Of a DNA stretch of 5,294 nucleotides, positions 1 through 5,073 are shown one piece after another. The DNA comes from Aquificales bacterium (GTDB lineage Bacteria > Aquificota > Aquificia > Aquificales > QOAS01): contig JALVTI010000131.1 of assembly GCA_027035985.1 (NCBI GenBank), positions 1 through 5,294 of the forward strand, given 5' to 3'. The position numbers and the translations under genes are program-made. The notes beneath the pieces are model-generated. The model did not search any database. It was not told where the DNA came from and worked only from the letters and a program-made list of their open reading frames with translations. The stretch's first letter is position 1, and each line of letters starts with the position of its first letter.

Positions 1-37
1 CATTAAATACCAAATTTAATTTGCGTTAAATTTAATG
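1..37. repeat. AT-rich inverted repeats just past the tRNA-His 3' end
   Basis: Two overlapping perfect inverted repeats lie here: AAATTTAA at 12-19 with TTAAATTT at 26-33 (6-nt loop), and CATTAAAT at 1-8 with ATTTAATG at 30-37. Read on the minus strand, the first hairpin starts two bases after the encoded CCA of the tRNA. It could be a terminator or a processing signal for the tRNA transcript. The stem is all A/T, has no clear U-tract and would be weak in a thermophile. A 9-bp direct repeat (AAATTTAAT at 12-20 and 28-36) is part of the same structure. Confidence 0.4.
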
Positions 38-112
38 GGGCGGTGGACGGGACTCGAACCCGCGACCCGGGGATCCACAGTCCCCTGCTCTACCAGCTGA
101 GCTACCACCGCC
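36..112 (-). tRNA. tRNA-His (anticodon GTG)
   Basis: The minus strand folds into a complete cloverleaf. The 7-bp acceptor stem is fully paired, the D arm reads GCTC/GAGC, and the anticodon stem GGGGA/TCCCC closes a 7-nt loop whose GTG anticodon lies at 76-78. The T arm GCGGG/CCCGT carries the loop TTCGAGT. Position -1 is an encoded G (base 112) facing C73 (base 39), the identity pair of histidine tRNA, which HisRS uses for recognition. The CCA tail is encoded (36-38), so CCA addition is not needed for the first round. The stems are almost entirely G-C, which fits a thermophile. All arms are intact, so it should be functional. Confidence 0.97.
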
Positions 113-127
113 TCCGCCAAAGGAATT

Positions 128-156
128 AATATAACTAAAAACCCCCGGAGGTTCAA
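128..156 (-). promoter_or_regulatory. Sigma70-type promoter of tRNA-His
   Basis: On the minus strand a -35 box TTGAAC (151-156) and a -10 box TATATT (128-133) are separated by exactly 17 bases. Transcription would start near 121, about 9 bases before the mature tRNA 5' end at 112. The GC-rich stretch in the spacer next to the -35 box is unremarkable. This is the best promoter in the window and shows that the organism uses standard housekeeping-type boxes. Confidence 0.7.
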
Positions 157-206
157 CCCGTTTATTTCTCCAAAAGGGTTTTCCGAGATAAGGGATATTT
201 TCTCCT

Positions 207-434
207 CTATTGGGAATGCTGTTTCCACACCTCTGCGGGATGGTTTACTATCTCTACTCTATATAGGTTAATTCCCTTTACAGGGAACTTCTTTCCCCTC
301 CCACCAACCATAGTTTTTTTTGAATTCCAGCCCTCAATGGGTAGGGGCTTTACCTCAATCTGATTAAGTGGATTAAGAAAAGTTTTTTCCGACAACGGGT
401 GATTGATTAATGCCTTCCAATAGGTGGTTTTCAA
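207..434 (-). CDS. Doubtful small ORF, 75 aa, unknown function
   Basis: I do not recognise this protein. It would start at a TTG (432-434) preceded by AAGGAG at 440-445 with 5-nt spacing; an in-frame stop lies just upstream (447-449), so no longer start exists. The product is 75 residues, basic and soluble-looking, with no signal peptide, membrane segment, Cys pair or obvious motif. Codons differ from the neighbouring genes (CTT, ACT, ATT, AAT and AGA appear, whereas hisD and mrp favour C- or G-ending codons). That fits either non-coding DNA or a recently acquired gene. It lies between mrp and tRNA-His in the same orientation. The Shine-Dalgarno is the main argument for it; codon use and the lack of any family likeness are against it. 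Confidence 0.25.
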   Translation of the reverse strand: MKTTYWKALINHPLSEKTFLNPLNQIEVKPLPIEGWNSKKTMVGGRGKKFPVKGINLYRVEIVNHPAEVWKQHSQ

Positions 435-439
435 AATAT

Positions 440-445
440 CTCCTT
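440..445 (-). promoter_or_regulatory. Shine-Dalgarno AAGGAG before the 75-aa ORF
   Basis: AAGGAG on the minus strand is spaced 5 bases from the TTG at 432-434. It is notable because the confident genes of this window have no such motif. It may be a chance purine run in a T/A-rich region. Confidence 0.35.
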
Positions 446-578
446 TTTAAGGCTCCGATTTTTTCTCCCTTTGGTGTAGGCACTTCTAAATTTTTTGACC
501 CTCTTGACGGATAGATGGGAAAAACCAACCATTCGGGTTTTAAGCAACTTCTAAACCTCGAATGGGAAAAAATGGAGG

Positions 579-612
579 AAAAAAGCCCCTATTGAGGTAT
601 GGGAACCTTTTT
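579..612 (-). terminator. Candidate terminator at the mrp 3' end
   Basis: Read on the minus strand, AAAAAG/CTTTTT arms with an inner CCC/GGG pairing form an interrupted stem-loop that overlaps the last codons and the stop of mrp. It runs into a six-T tract (579-584), and a second six-T tract follows at 567-572. The stem is interrupted and partly A-U, so this is a plausible rather than strong intrinsic terminator. Confidence 0.4.
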
Positions 613-1680
613 AACCACCTTTCGGGCTAATTCTTTGAAAGCCTTGGCGGTCAGGCTTTCGGGGTAGGCTTCGACCACCGGTTCGCCCCTATCGGATGCC
701 TCGCTGACCGACGGCTCTGTCGGTATCTGGGCGAGTATCTCCAAGCCCTTCCGTTTGGCGTATTCCTCCACCCTACCCTTTCCGAAGATGTAGCTTCTTT
801 CACCGCAATTGGGGCAGACGAAGTAAGCCATATTTTCGACCAAACCCAGGACGGGCACGCCCAATTCCTCAAACATCGCGACCGCCTTCTTCACGTCGGC
901 GAGGGCTACATCTTGGGGGGTGGTTACCACTATCGCACCGTCCAAAATGAGGTTTTGCGCGAGCGTTAGCTGAACGTCCCCCGTGCCGGGCGGTAGGTCA
1001 ACCACGAGGTAGTCGAGCTCTCCCCAATCGACGTCGAACATAAATTGCTGAATAGCCTTCATTAGGAGCGCACCCCTCCAGATAACGGGGGTTTCCTCGT
1101 TGGGGAGCATAAACCCTATCGAGAGCACCTTTAAGCCGTTCTTTTCGACCGGCAGTATCTTTTGATTGTCGTTTACCGAAACGACCGCATTTTTGAGACC
1201 CAAGATGGTGGGAACGGAGGGACCATAAATGTCGGCATCGAGCAGACCCACCTTATAGCTGGCTTTTTTGAGCGCCACCGCGAGGTTGGCGGCAACAGTG
1301 GACTTTCCAACGCCTCCCTTTCCGCTACCGACCAGGATAACCCGCTTAATACCGGGGATTTTCCTCTTGGGAGGTAGACCGGGACCCAAAGTCGGTATTT
1401 GGGGCATACCCCCTTGGGGGGGCTGCTGATGTTGCCCTGCTTGGGCGGTGTAAAACCTAACCTTTACCGAGTTTAGCCCCTCAATGTCCCCGAGGGCGTT
1501 CATCAGCTTTATTTTGAGGATATCCTCAACCCCCCTTCGGGGGAGGAATATGTGCAGAACCAGGTTTCCATTTTGGTCTATCTCCACATCGCGGGTTATA
1601 TCCCTTAGGGAACCCTCCATTTGGAGTTCCTTTAAATCTTCCCTCTCCAGCGCGCGGAGTATCTCTTCTTTGGTAACCAT
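589..1680 (-). CDS. mrp: Iron-sulfur cluster carrier protein, Mrp/ApbC family P-loop ATPase
   Basis: This 363-residue protein matches the usual length and order of Mrp/ApbC (Nbp35/Ind1-like) carriers, which hold a [4Fe-4S] cluster on a dimer and pass it to apo-enzymes in the cytoplasm. Residues 3-78 form the DUF59/MIP18-type domain, and 79-105 are a Gln/Pro/Gly-rich linker. The ATPase domain follows, with the deviant Walker A GSGKGGVGKST (118-128), switch I DADIYGPSVP (148-157) and switch II DLPPGTGDV (228-236). The CPNC pair (Cys289, Cys292) is the cluster-binding CxxC. The start MVTKEEIL fits the family, but no Shine-Dalgarno precedes it: the eight bases before ATG are pyrimidine-rich. It lies 56 bp downstream of the mlaD-like gene on the same strand, so co-transcription is possible; a candidate promoter in the gap would allow independent expression. 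Family assignment is secure; the clients are unknown. Confidence 0.97.
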   Translation of the reverse strand: MVTKEEILRALEREDLKELQMEGSLRDITRDVEIDQNGNLVLHIFLPRRGVEDILKIKLMNALGDIEGLNSVKVRFYTAQAGQHQQPPQGGMPQIPTLGPGLPPKRKIPGIKRVILVGSGKGGVGKSTVAANLAVALKKASYKVGLLDADIYGPSVPTILGLKNAVVSVNDNQKILPVEKNGLKVLSIGFMLPNEETPVIWRGALLMKAIQQFMFDVDWGELDYLVVDLPPGTGDVQLTLAQNLILDGAIVVTTPQDVALADVKKAVAMFEELGVPVLGLVENMAYFVCPNCGERSYIFGKGRVEEYAKRKGLEILAQIPTEPSVSEASDRGEPVVEAYPESLTAKAFKELARKVVKKVPIPQ

Positions 1681-1688
1681 AAAGGGAG

Positions 1689-1717
1689 ATTGTGTTTTTG
1701 AACGCTAACAAAGGCAA
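1689..1717 (-). promoter_or_regulatory. Candidate promoter giving a leaderless mrp mRNA
   Basis: The minus strand shows TTGCCT (1712-1717), a 17-base spacer and CACAAT (1689-1694), each matching four of six consensus bases. The -10-like box ends only 8 bases before the mrp ATG, so transcription would start within about three bases of the ATG. Together with the absence of a Shine-Dalgarno this suggests a leaderless message. The boxes are degenerate and the call is tentative. Confidence 0.35.
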
Positions 1718-1736
1718 GAAGGGAGGACATAGACCC

Positions 1737-3269
1737 TTAGAAGGAGGGAAGTTTCATACCCCCCAATAGGTATTTGAGGTCGTTGTCGGTAAAGGACATT
1801 CCGCCGCCGACAAAAACGGTTCTGTATTTGCTGTTTAGCAGGTCGTAACCTCCTGCCTTGATAAAGAAGGGTCCATAAACCATATATTTGAACCCCAACT
1901 CGGTGTTAGGGTTTAAGTCCTCCCCGGGGTGGTCTTCCCTTCCGAAATCCCACATATCGAAGGTAAACATAAGTTTGGGGTTGTAAACGTAATCCACCCC
2001 CACACCGCCGGTGCTCTCCTTTATACCGAAGCGGAGGACGAAGGAGGAACCGAAGTGAAACCACCTGTCGGGGAAAATCCTCGCGTATTGGAGGTTAAAT
2101 TCCGGTTTGTATTCCTTCTCGACAACCTCGTAGGGCTGTCCGTTTTCGTAATAGGTCTTTTTGGTAACCTTTCCGGCGCTGTCGCCCACTATACCGAACA
2201 GATAGTATTTGCTCTCGTCCGGTTGAAGCATAACGTTGACTCCCGCCTTGCTGTCGCCCTCACCCTCGTATTGGGCGAACGCCTCTATGTGGAGTTGAGT
2301 CCTCGAGACCAGCGATGAGACCTCTCCGAGCGTTTTGACTGAACGCTTCAGCTCGACGTAGAGGCTTTTGTCATTTATAAGTTTTCCGAGGGTTCCCCTC
2401 CCCTCCTCTATCTTTTTGGTAATCTTCGCTATATTGCGCAGGGTTTGGGCGAGCGCCTCCCTATTTTTGGCTAAGGTTTCGCCGGCGGTGTTGAGGTTTC
2501 TGACTAATTTGGGGAGTTCATCGTTCAGTTGCTCCGACAAAAGGGCAAGGTTTTTCAGCGTCTTCACCGCGTAGGGTTGGGAGTCCTTTATTAACCCGTT
2601 GAGGTTTTCAGCCAACCGGTTGTAATTTTCCGCCAATTGGGGGAGTTCTCTCCTCAACACCTTCAGGGTTTCCCTTAGGTTTTCCAACGTGAGGGTGACG
2701 TTTTTGCGGTTTTCCTCCAAAAGGAGGTTTAGGTTTTTCGTCAACTCTTGAAGGTTTACTATCAAATCGTCCAGCCTCTTGCGGTTCTCCTCCAGCAGGA
2801 GGTTCAGGTTTAGCGCGAGGCGGTCAATACTGCCCGCCGTTTTGGAGATGGAAGCCACCATTTGGGAAAAGCCCGGAGGCACTTCCGTATGGGATATTAC
2901 CGAGTTGGGGGGGAGCTTTCCGCTCCAGGGGTGTCCCGGCTCTATTTCCACATACTTGTCACCCAAAAGTCCCAAACTCTCTATTTTCGCGACCGCATCG
3001 CGGTAGAGGGGAACGTTTTCGTTTAGCTCCAGCACCACCTCCACTTTGCCGTCCTTAAAGCGGAGGTCTTTGACTTTTCCGACCTTGACACCCGCCACCC
3101 TCACATCGGCACCCTTTGAGAGACCGCCGACATTTTTGAAATAGGCGTAATACTCAACCCTGTTTCCTTTGCCTATCGGCAGTTCCCCGAAAAAGAGTAT
3201 CACCCCCGCCAGCGCTAACGCCGAGAGGGTAACGAAAAAACCGACCTTTAGGGCGCTGTTATTGGACAT
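1737..3269 (-). CDS. MlaD-type Mce protein with C-terminal beta-rich (probable outer-membrane barrel) domain
   Basis: This 510-residue protein belongs to the Mce/MlaD family, whose hexameric rings carry phospholipids across the periplasm with the MlaEF ABC transporter. Residues 1-9 are short and polar, and 10-28 form one hydrophobic inner-membrane anchor. Residues 36-113 form a single Mce domain with the typical NVGGLSKGADVRVAGVKVGKV pattern (46-66), then LGLLGDKYVEIEPG (99-112). Residues about 140-320 are long amphipathic helix, including an internal repeat and the family motif GRGTLGKLINDKSLY (290-304). Residues 325-510 are unlike E. coli MlaD, which ends soon after its Mce domain: alternating aromatic/hydrophobic and polar residues with Gly turns suggest about 10 beta strands, and the last residue is Phe, as in many outer-membrane barrels. 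The likely role is a one-protein bridge between the membranes. No mlaE or mlaF lies next to it. The start is supported by the N-terminal anchor, although no Shine-Dalgarno is present. Confidence 0.9.
   Translation of the reverse strand: MSNNSALKVGFFVTLSALALAGVILFFGELPIGKGNRVEYYAYFKNVGGLSKGADVRVAGVKVGKVKDLRFKDGKVEVVLELNENVPLYRDAVAKIESLGLLGDKYVEIEPGHPWSGKLPPNSVISHTEVPPGFSQMVASISKTAGSIDRLALNLNLLLEENRKRLDDLIVNLQELTKNLNLLLEENRKNVTLTLENLRETLKVLRRELPQLAENYNRLAENLNGLIKDSQPYAVKTLKNLALLSEQLNDELPKLVRNLNTAGETLAKNREALAQTLRNIAKITKKIEEGRGTLGKLINDKSLYVELKRSVKTLGEVSSLVSRTQLHIEAFAQYEGEGDSKAGVNVMLQPDESKYYLFGIVGDSAGKVTKKTYYENGQPYEVVEKEYKPEFNLQYARIFPDRWFHFGSSFVLRFGIKESTGGVGVDYVYNPKLMFTFDMWDFGREDHPGEDLNPNTELGFKYMVYGPFFIKAGGYDLLNSKYRTVFVGGGMSFTDNDLKYLLGGMKLPSF
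2703..2810 (-). repeat. Internal repeat in the helical region of the MlaD-like gene
   Basis: The 11-residue segment NLNLLLEENRK occurs twice, at residues 154-164 (2778-2810) and 179-189 (2703-2735), 25 residues apart. Each copy is followed by a hydrophobic/polar pattern compatible with continuous helix. The DNA of the two copies differs at several third positions, so the copies are diverged rather than a recent slippage product. Duplication of a helical unit would lengthen the periplasmic part of the protein. Confidence 0.75.
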
Positions 3270-3271
3270 AC

Positions 3272-3310
3272 AAAGAGCAAATTTTATCCCCCGCCGAAGG
3301 CGGGCTCTTT
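3272..3310. promoter_or_regulatory. Nested stem-loop in the mlaD-hisD divergent region
   Basis: A 6-bp GC hairpin (CCCGCC at 3290-3295, GGCGGG at 3299-3304, 3-nt loop) sits inside a larger 7-bp inverted repeat, AAAGAGC at 3272-3278 and GCTCTTT at 3304-3310; the two stems share one G at 3304. On the minus strand the 3' arm CTCTTT ends two bases before the mlaD ATG, and a second AAAGAG lies at 3311-3316. If mlaD is transcribed from upstream of 3316, this structure would enclose the region next to its start codon. It could otherwise be an operator or a barrier between the divergent genes. It is not followed by a T-run, so it does not look like a terminator. Confidence 0.5.
3281..3286 (-). promoter_or_regulatory. 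-10-like hexamer before the mlaD-like gene
   Basis: TAAAAT on the minus strand (five of six matches to TATAAT) lies 11 bases before the ATG, which would give a leader of about 4-5 bases. No good -35 box sits 17 bases upstream; that position falls in the GC hairpin. Weak call. Confidence 0.25.
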
Positions 3311-3339
3311 CTCTTTAGAAATCCCCCTCCCCTTCGGGC

Positions 3340-3354
3340 GACAATTAAAGTTGT
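3340..3354 (+). promoter_or_regulatory. -10-like hexamer and small palindrome directly before hisD
   Basis: GACAAT (3340-3345) ends 10 bases before the hisD ATG, and ACAATTAAAGTTGT (3341-3354) is an imperfect palindrome with 4-bp arms. This could be a -10 element giving a very short leader, or an operator half-site pair. No -35 box stands out, and there is no Shine-Dalgarno beyond a weak AAAG at 3347-3350. No T-box or histidine-rich leader peptide is visible. Confidence 0.25.
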
Positions 3355-3355
3355 T

Positions 3356-4645
3356 ATGAAAATAGTCGACCTACGCGGGTTAATTTGGGAGGAGAACGAA
3401 CACCTCGAGAGGATAAAAAAACGCGGTGAACTCCTATCGGAGGAATACGAAGAGACCGTTAAGAGGATTATCGAAGATATCCGCCAAAGGGGTGACGAGG
3501 CTCTGGTCGAATACACCAACAGGTTCGATAGGGCCAACGTCTCCCGCGCGGGGGAGTTGGAAATACCCTATTCCGAACTTAGGAGGGCTTACGAAAGCGT
3601 ACCTTCCGACTTGAGGGACGCCTTGGAGTTTGCCACCGCGAGGATTAGGAAGTTTCACCAGAGGCAATTGGAAAACGGCTTTCTCGTGGAGGAAGAGGAG
3701 GGTATTATCCTCGGTCAGAAGGTCGTTCCCCTCGAAAGGGTGGGCGTATACGTGCCGGGCGGAAAGGCTCAATATCCCTCCTCGGTGCTTATGAACGTTA
3801 TCCCCGCCAAGGTTGCCGGTGTCGACGAGATTGTTATGGTCTCCCCCAATCCCAACCCCGCGACGCTGGCAGCGGCATTTATTGCGGGTGTGGATAGGGT
3901 TTTCCGCATAGGTGGTGCGCAGGCGGTCGCAGCCCTCGCCTACGGGACGGAGTTGGTTCCCAAAGTCGACAAAATAGTGGGACCCGGAAATATCTACGTC
4001 GCGTTGGCGAAGAAACTCCTCTACGGCGTTGTCGATATAGATATGGTTGCGGGACCTTCCGAAATTCTCGTTATCGCCGACGAGAGCGCCAATCCCGCTT
4101 GGGTTGCCGCCGATTTGCTCTCTCAAGCCGAGCACGACGAACTGGCGGGACCCTTCTGCATAACCCCCTCCTTCGAAATGGCTCTAAAGATTAAAGAGGA
4201 GGTGGAAAAACAACTGCAAACCCTCGAGAGGAACGAAATAGCGCGCAAATCGGTCGAAAAGTGGGGAACTATATTTGTGGTGGAAGACCTCGAGGAGGCT
4301 TGCCGTCTCGCAAACCTAATAGCCCCCGAACACCTTGAAGTGGCGACCCGCGACCCGTGGCGGCTTCTCCCCAAAATAAAGCACGCCGGCGCGATATTTT
4401 TGGGACACTACACCACCGAACCGCTCGGAGACTACGTTTTGGGACCCAACCACACCCTACCCACCGGCGGAACCGCCCGTTTCTACTCCCCCTTGGGGGT
4501 TTACGACTTTCTAAAGAGAAGTTCCGTTATCTACGTCTCCAAGGAGGGTTTTGAAAAAGTCAAAGACCCCGCAAAGGTTCTCGCCCAATATGAGGGTCTA
4601 ACCGCCCACAGGAGGTCTATAGAGATTAGGGAGGAAAACGGTTAA
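3356..4645 (+). CDS. hisD: Histidinol dehydrogenase
   Basis: HisD is a zinc enzyme that catalyses the last two steps of histidine synthesis, oxidising L-histidinol to L-histidinal and then to L-histidine with two NAD+, in the cytoplasm as a dimer. At 429 residues it has the normal length. The hallmark segments are present: VPGGKAQYPSSVLMN (133-147), RIGGAQAVAALAYGTE (184-199), DKIVGPGNIYVALAKK (205-220) and DMVAGPSEI (229-237). By family alignment the zinc ligands are Gln257, His260, Asp359 and His418, and the catalytic Glu325-His326 pair lies in APEHLE. The start follows from the family N-terminus; no Shine-Dalgarno precedes it. No other his gene is adjacent, so the histidine pathway appears dispersed. 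It diverges from the mlaD-like gene across 86 bp. The gene looks complete and functional. Confidence 0.98.
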   Translation: MKIVDLRGLIWEENEHLERIKKRGELLSEEYEETVKRIIEDIRQRGDEALVEYTNRFDRANVSRAGELEIPYSELRRAYESVPSDLRDALEFATARIRKFHQRQLENGFLVEEEEGIILGQKVVPLERVGVYVPGGKAQYPSSVLMNVIPAKVAGVDEIVMVSPNPNPATLAAAFIAGVDRVFRIGGAQAVAALAYGTELVPKVDKIVGPGNIYVALAKKLLYGVVDIDMVAGPSEILVIADESANPAWVAADLLSQAEHDELAGPFCITPSFEMALKIKEEVEKQLQTLERNEIARKSVEKWGTIFVVEDLEEACRLANLIAPEHLEVATRDPWRLLPKIKHAGAIFLGHYTTEPLGDYVLGPNHTLPTGGTARFYSPLGVYDFLKRSSVIYVSKEGFEKVKDPAKVLAQYEGLTAHRRSIEIREENG

Positions 4646-4678
4646 AGGTGTTCCTTTTCCGTTCCCCCGTCGGTTTTT
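4630..4678 (+). terminator. Candidate terminator at the hisD 3' end
   Basis: AACGG (4637-4641) pairs with CCGTT (4659-4663), and AAAGG (4644-4648) with CCTTT (4653-4657) around a TGTT loop, so the hisD stop codon is inside the stem. Outer G-C pairs may extend it with 4630-4634 and 4664-4668. A five-T run follows at 4674-4678 and a six-T run shortly after. The gap between stem and T-run makes it non-canonical. Confidence 0.35.
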
Positions 4679-5073
4679 ATCAGTTTTTTACCCTAAGAGG
4701 TTAACCAAAAGATTTTTATTCCCCTCGGCGGAGGTTTAACGGTAAGACCTTCCTTTAAAGGTTGGTGTTTTCCACTGTACCTTTTGGGAAAGCGCACTTT
4801 TTCTACTTTGGTTGGTGTTTTTTCTTATCTCTGCCGAAAGTTTGGGAAAGGTTTTTAAACCCTTGCGCGGGAAAACGGTTAAGCAATCTCCTTTGATAGG
4901 TTTGGGATTTATCTCCTCCCGTTGGGGGAATTACGCCAAACCATTTTGGGGAACTTGGAAAATTCCTATTCCCCATTTGGGAGGAAAAAATTTTTAACCC
5001 TTTAGGGAAACTCTCCCCCACTCCAAATTTTGGATTATTCCTTTACCGACCCCAACGGGTTAAAACTAATCCT
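4646..5073. other. 428-bp stretch without a convincing gene, between hisD and the PfpI-family gene
   Basis: Open frames of 60-72 codons exist on both strands, but they overlap each other, lack ribosome binding sites and have no recognisable motifs, so I call none. The DNA is T-rich on the plus strand with recurring words such as TTTGGGAAA and GGTTTAAC. It contains a perfect 10-bp palindrome CCTTTAAAGG (4752-4761), two copies of a 12-mer 50 bp apart (4760-4771 and 4810-4821), and small hairpins such as CCCTTTAGGG. I cannot identify an RNA gene, although a structured RNA is not excluded. The 5' flank and promoter of the downstream gene must lie near its end; no clear boxes are visible. Confidence 0.55.
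4760..4821 (+). repeat. Two direct copies of a 12-mer, 50 bp apart
   Basis: GGTTGGTGTTTT occurs exactly at 4760-4771 and again at 4810-4821. The flanks are loosely alike (CTTTAAA before the first, TACTTT before the second; both continue with T/C). Related GGTTGGT words occur on the minus strand downstream of mrp, at 524-530 and 303-309. I do not know a function. Confidence 0.6.

Larger units (their letters stand above)
157..588. other. Gene-poor, T-rich stretch between tRNA-His and mrp
   Basis: About 430 bases lie downstream of mrp and upstream of the tRNA promoter. The composition is lower in GC than the genes, with many runs of five to eight T or A on either strand. The only coding candidate is the doubtful 75-codon ORF at 207-434 (minus). 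Other content is a candidate mrp terminator at 579-612, two copies of the word GGTTGGT on the minus strand (303-309 and 524-530), and an imperfect inverted repeat pair at 221-233 and 593-605. I see no RNA gene, insertion sequence or conserved protein fragment. Confidence 0.6.

Noticed and set aside
12..36. Integration (att) site at the tRNA-His 3' end
   Set aside because: The 9-bp direct repeat AAATTTAAT is AT-only, both copies lie within 25 bp and no integrase is in view; it is better explained as part of the hairpin.
16..228. 70-codon minus-strand frame
   Set aside because: It reads straight through the tRNA-His gene and its promoter; open frames across GC-rich tRNA genes are common and this one has no support.
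221..248. A CRISPR array
   Set aside because: Only one degenerate repeat-like segment is present, with no regularly spaced copies or cas genes nearby; mentioned only as a weak likeness.
1929..2318. 129-codon plus-strand frame
   Set aside because: Entirely antisense to the MlaD-like gene, with no recognisable motif; a by-product of its codon pattern.
3305..3355. T-box or His leader-peptide attenuator before hisD
   Set aside because: Only 86 bp separate the divergent starts; there is no run of His codons, no T-box sequence and no terminator/antiterminator pair.
3259..3537. 92-codon minus-strand frame overlapping the mlaD start and the hisD 5' end
   Set aside because: It would overlap two well-supported genes and lacks any recognisable domain.
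3434..4135. 233-codon minus-strand frame
   Set aside because: Long, but exactly antisense to hisD, whose identity is certain; the antisense protein has no family features.
4759..4774. G-quadruplex at GGTTGGTG
   Set aside because: Only two GG pairs are followed by T-rich DNA; the four G-tracts needed for a quadruplex are absent.
4803..5021. Overlapping 72-codon (minus) and 61-codon (plus, 4812-4997) frames
   Set aside because: They occupy the same DNA on opposite strands, have no ribosome binding site or motif, and have the Trp/Gly/Pro/Lys-rich look of translated intergenic DNA.
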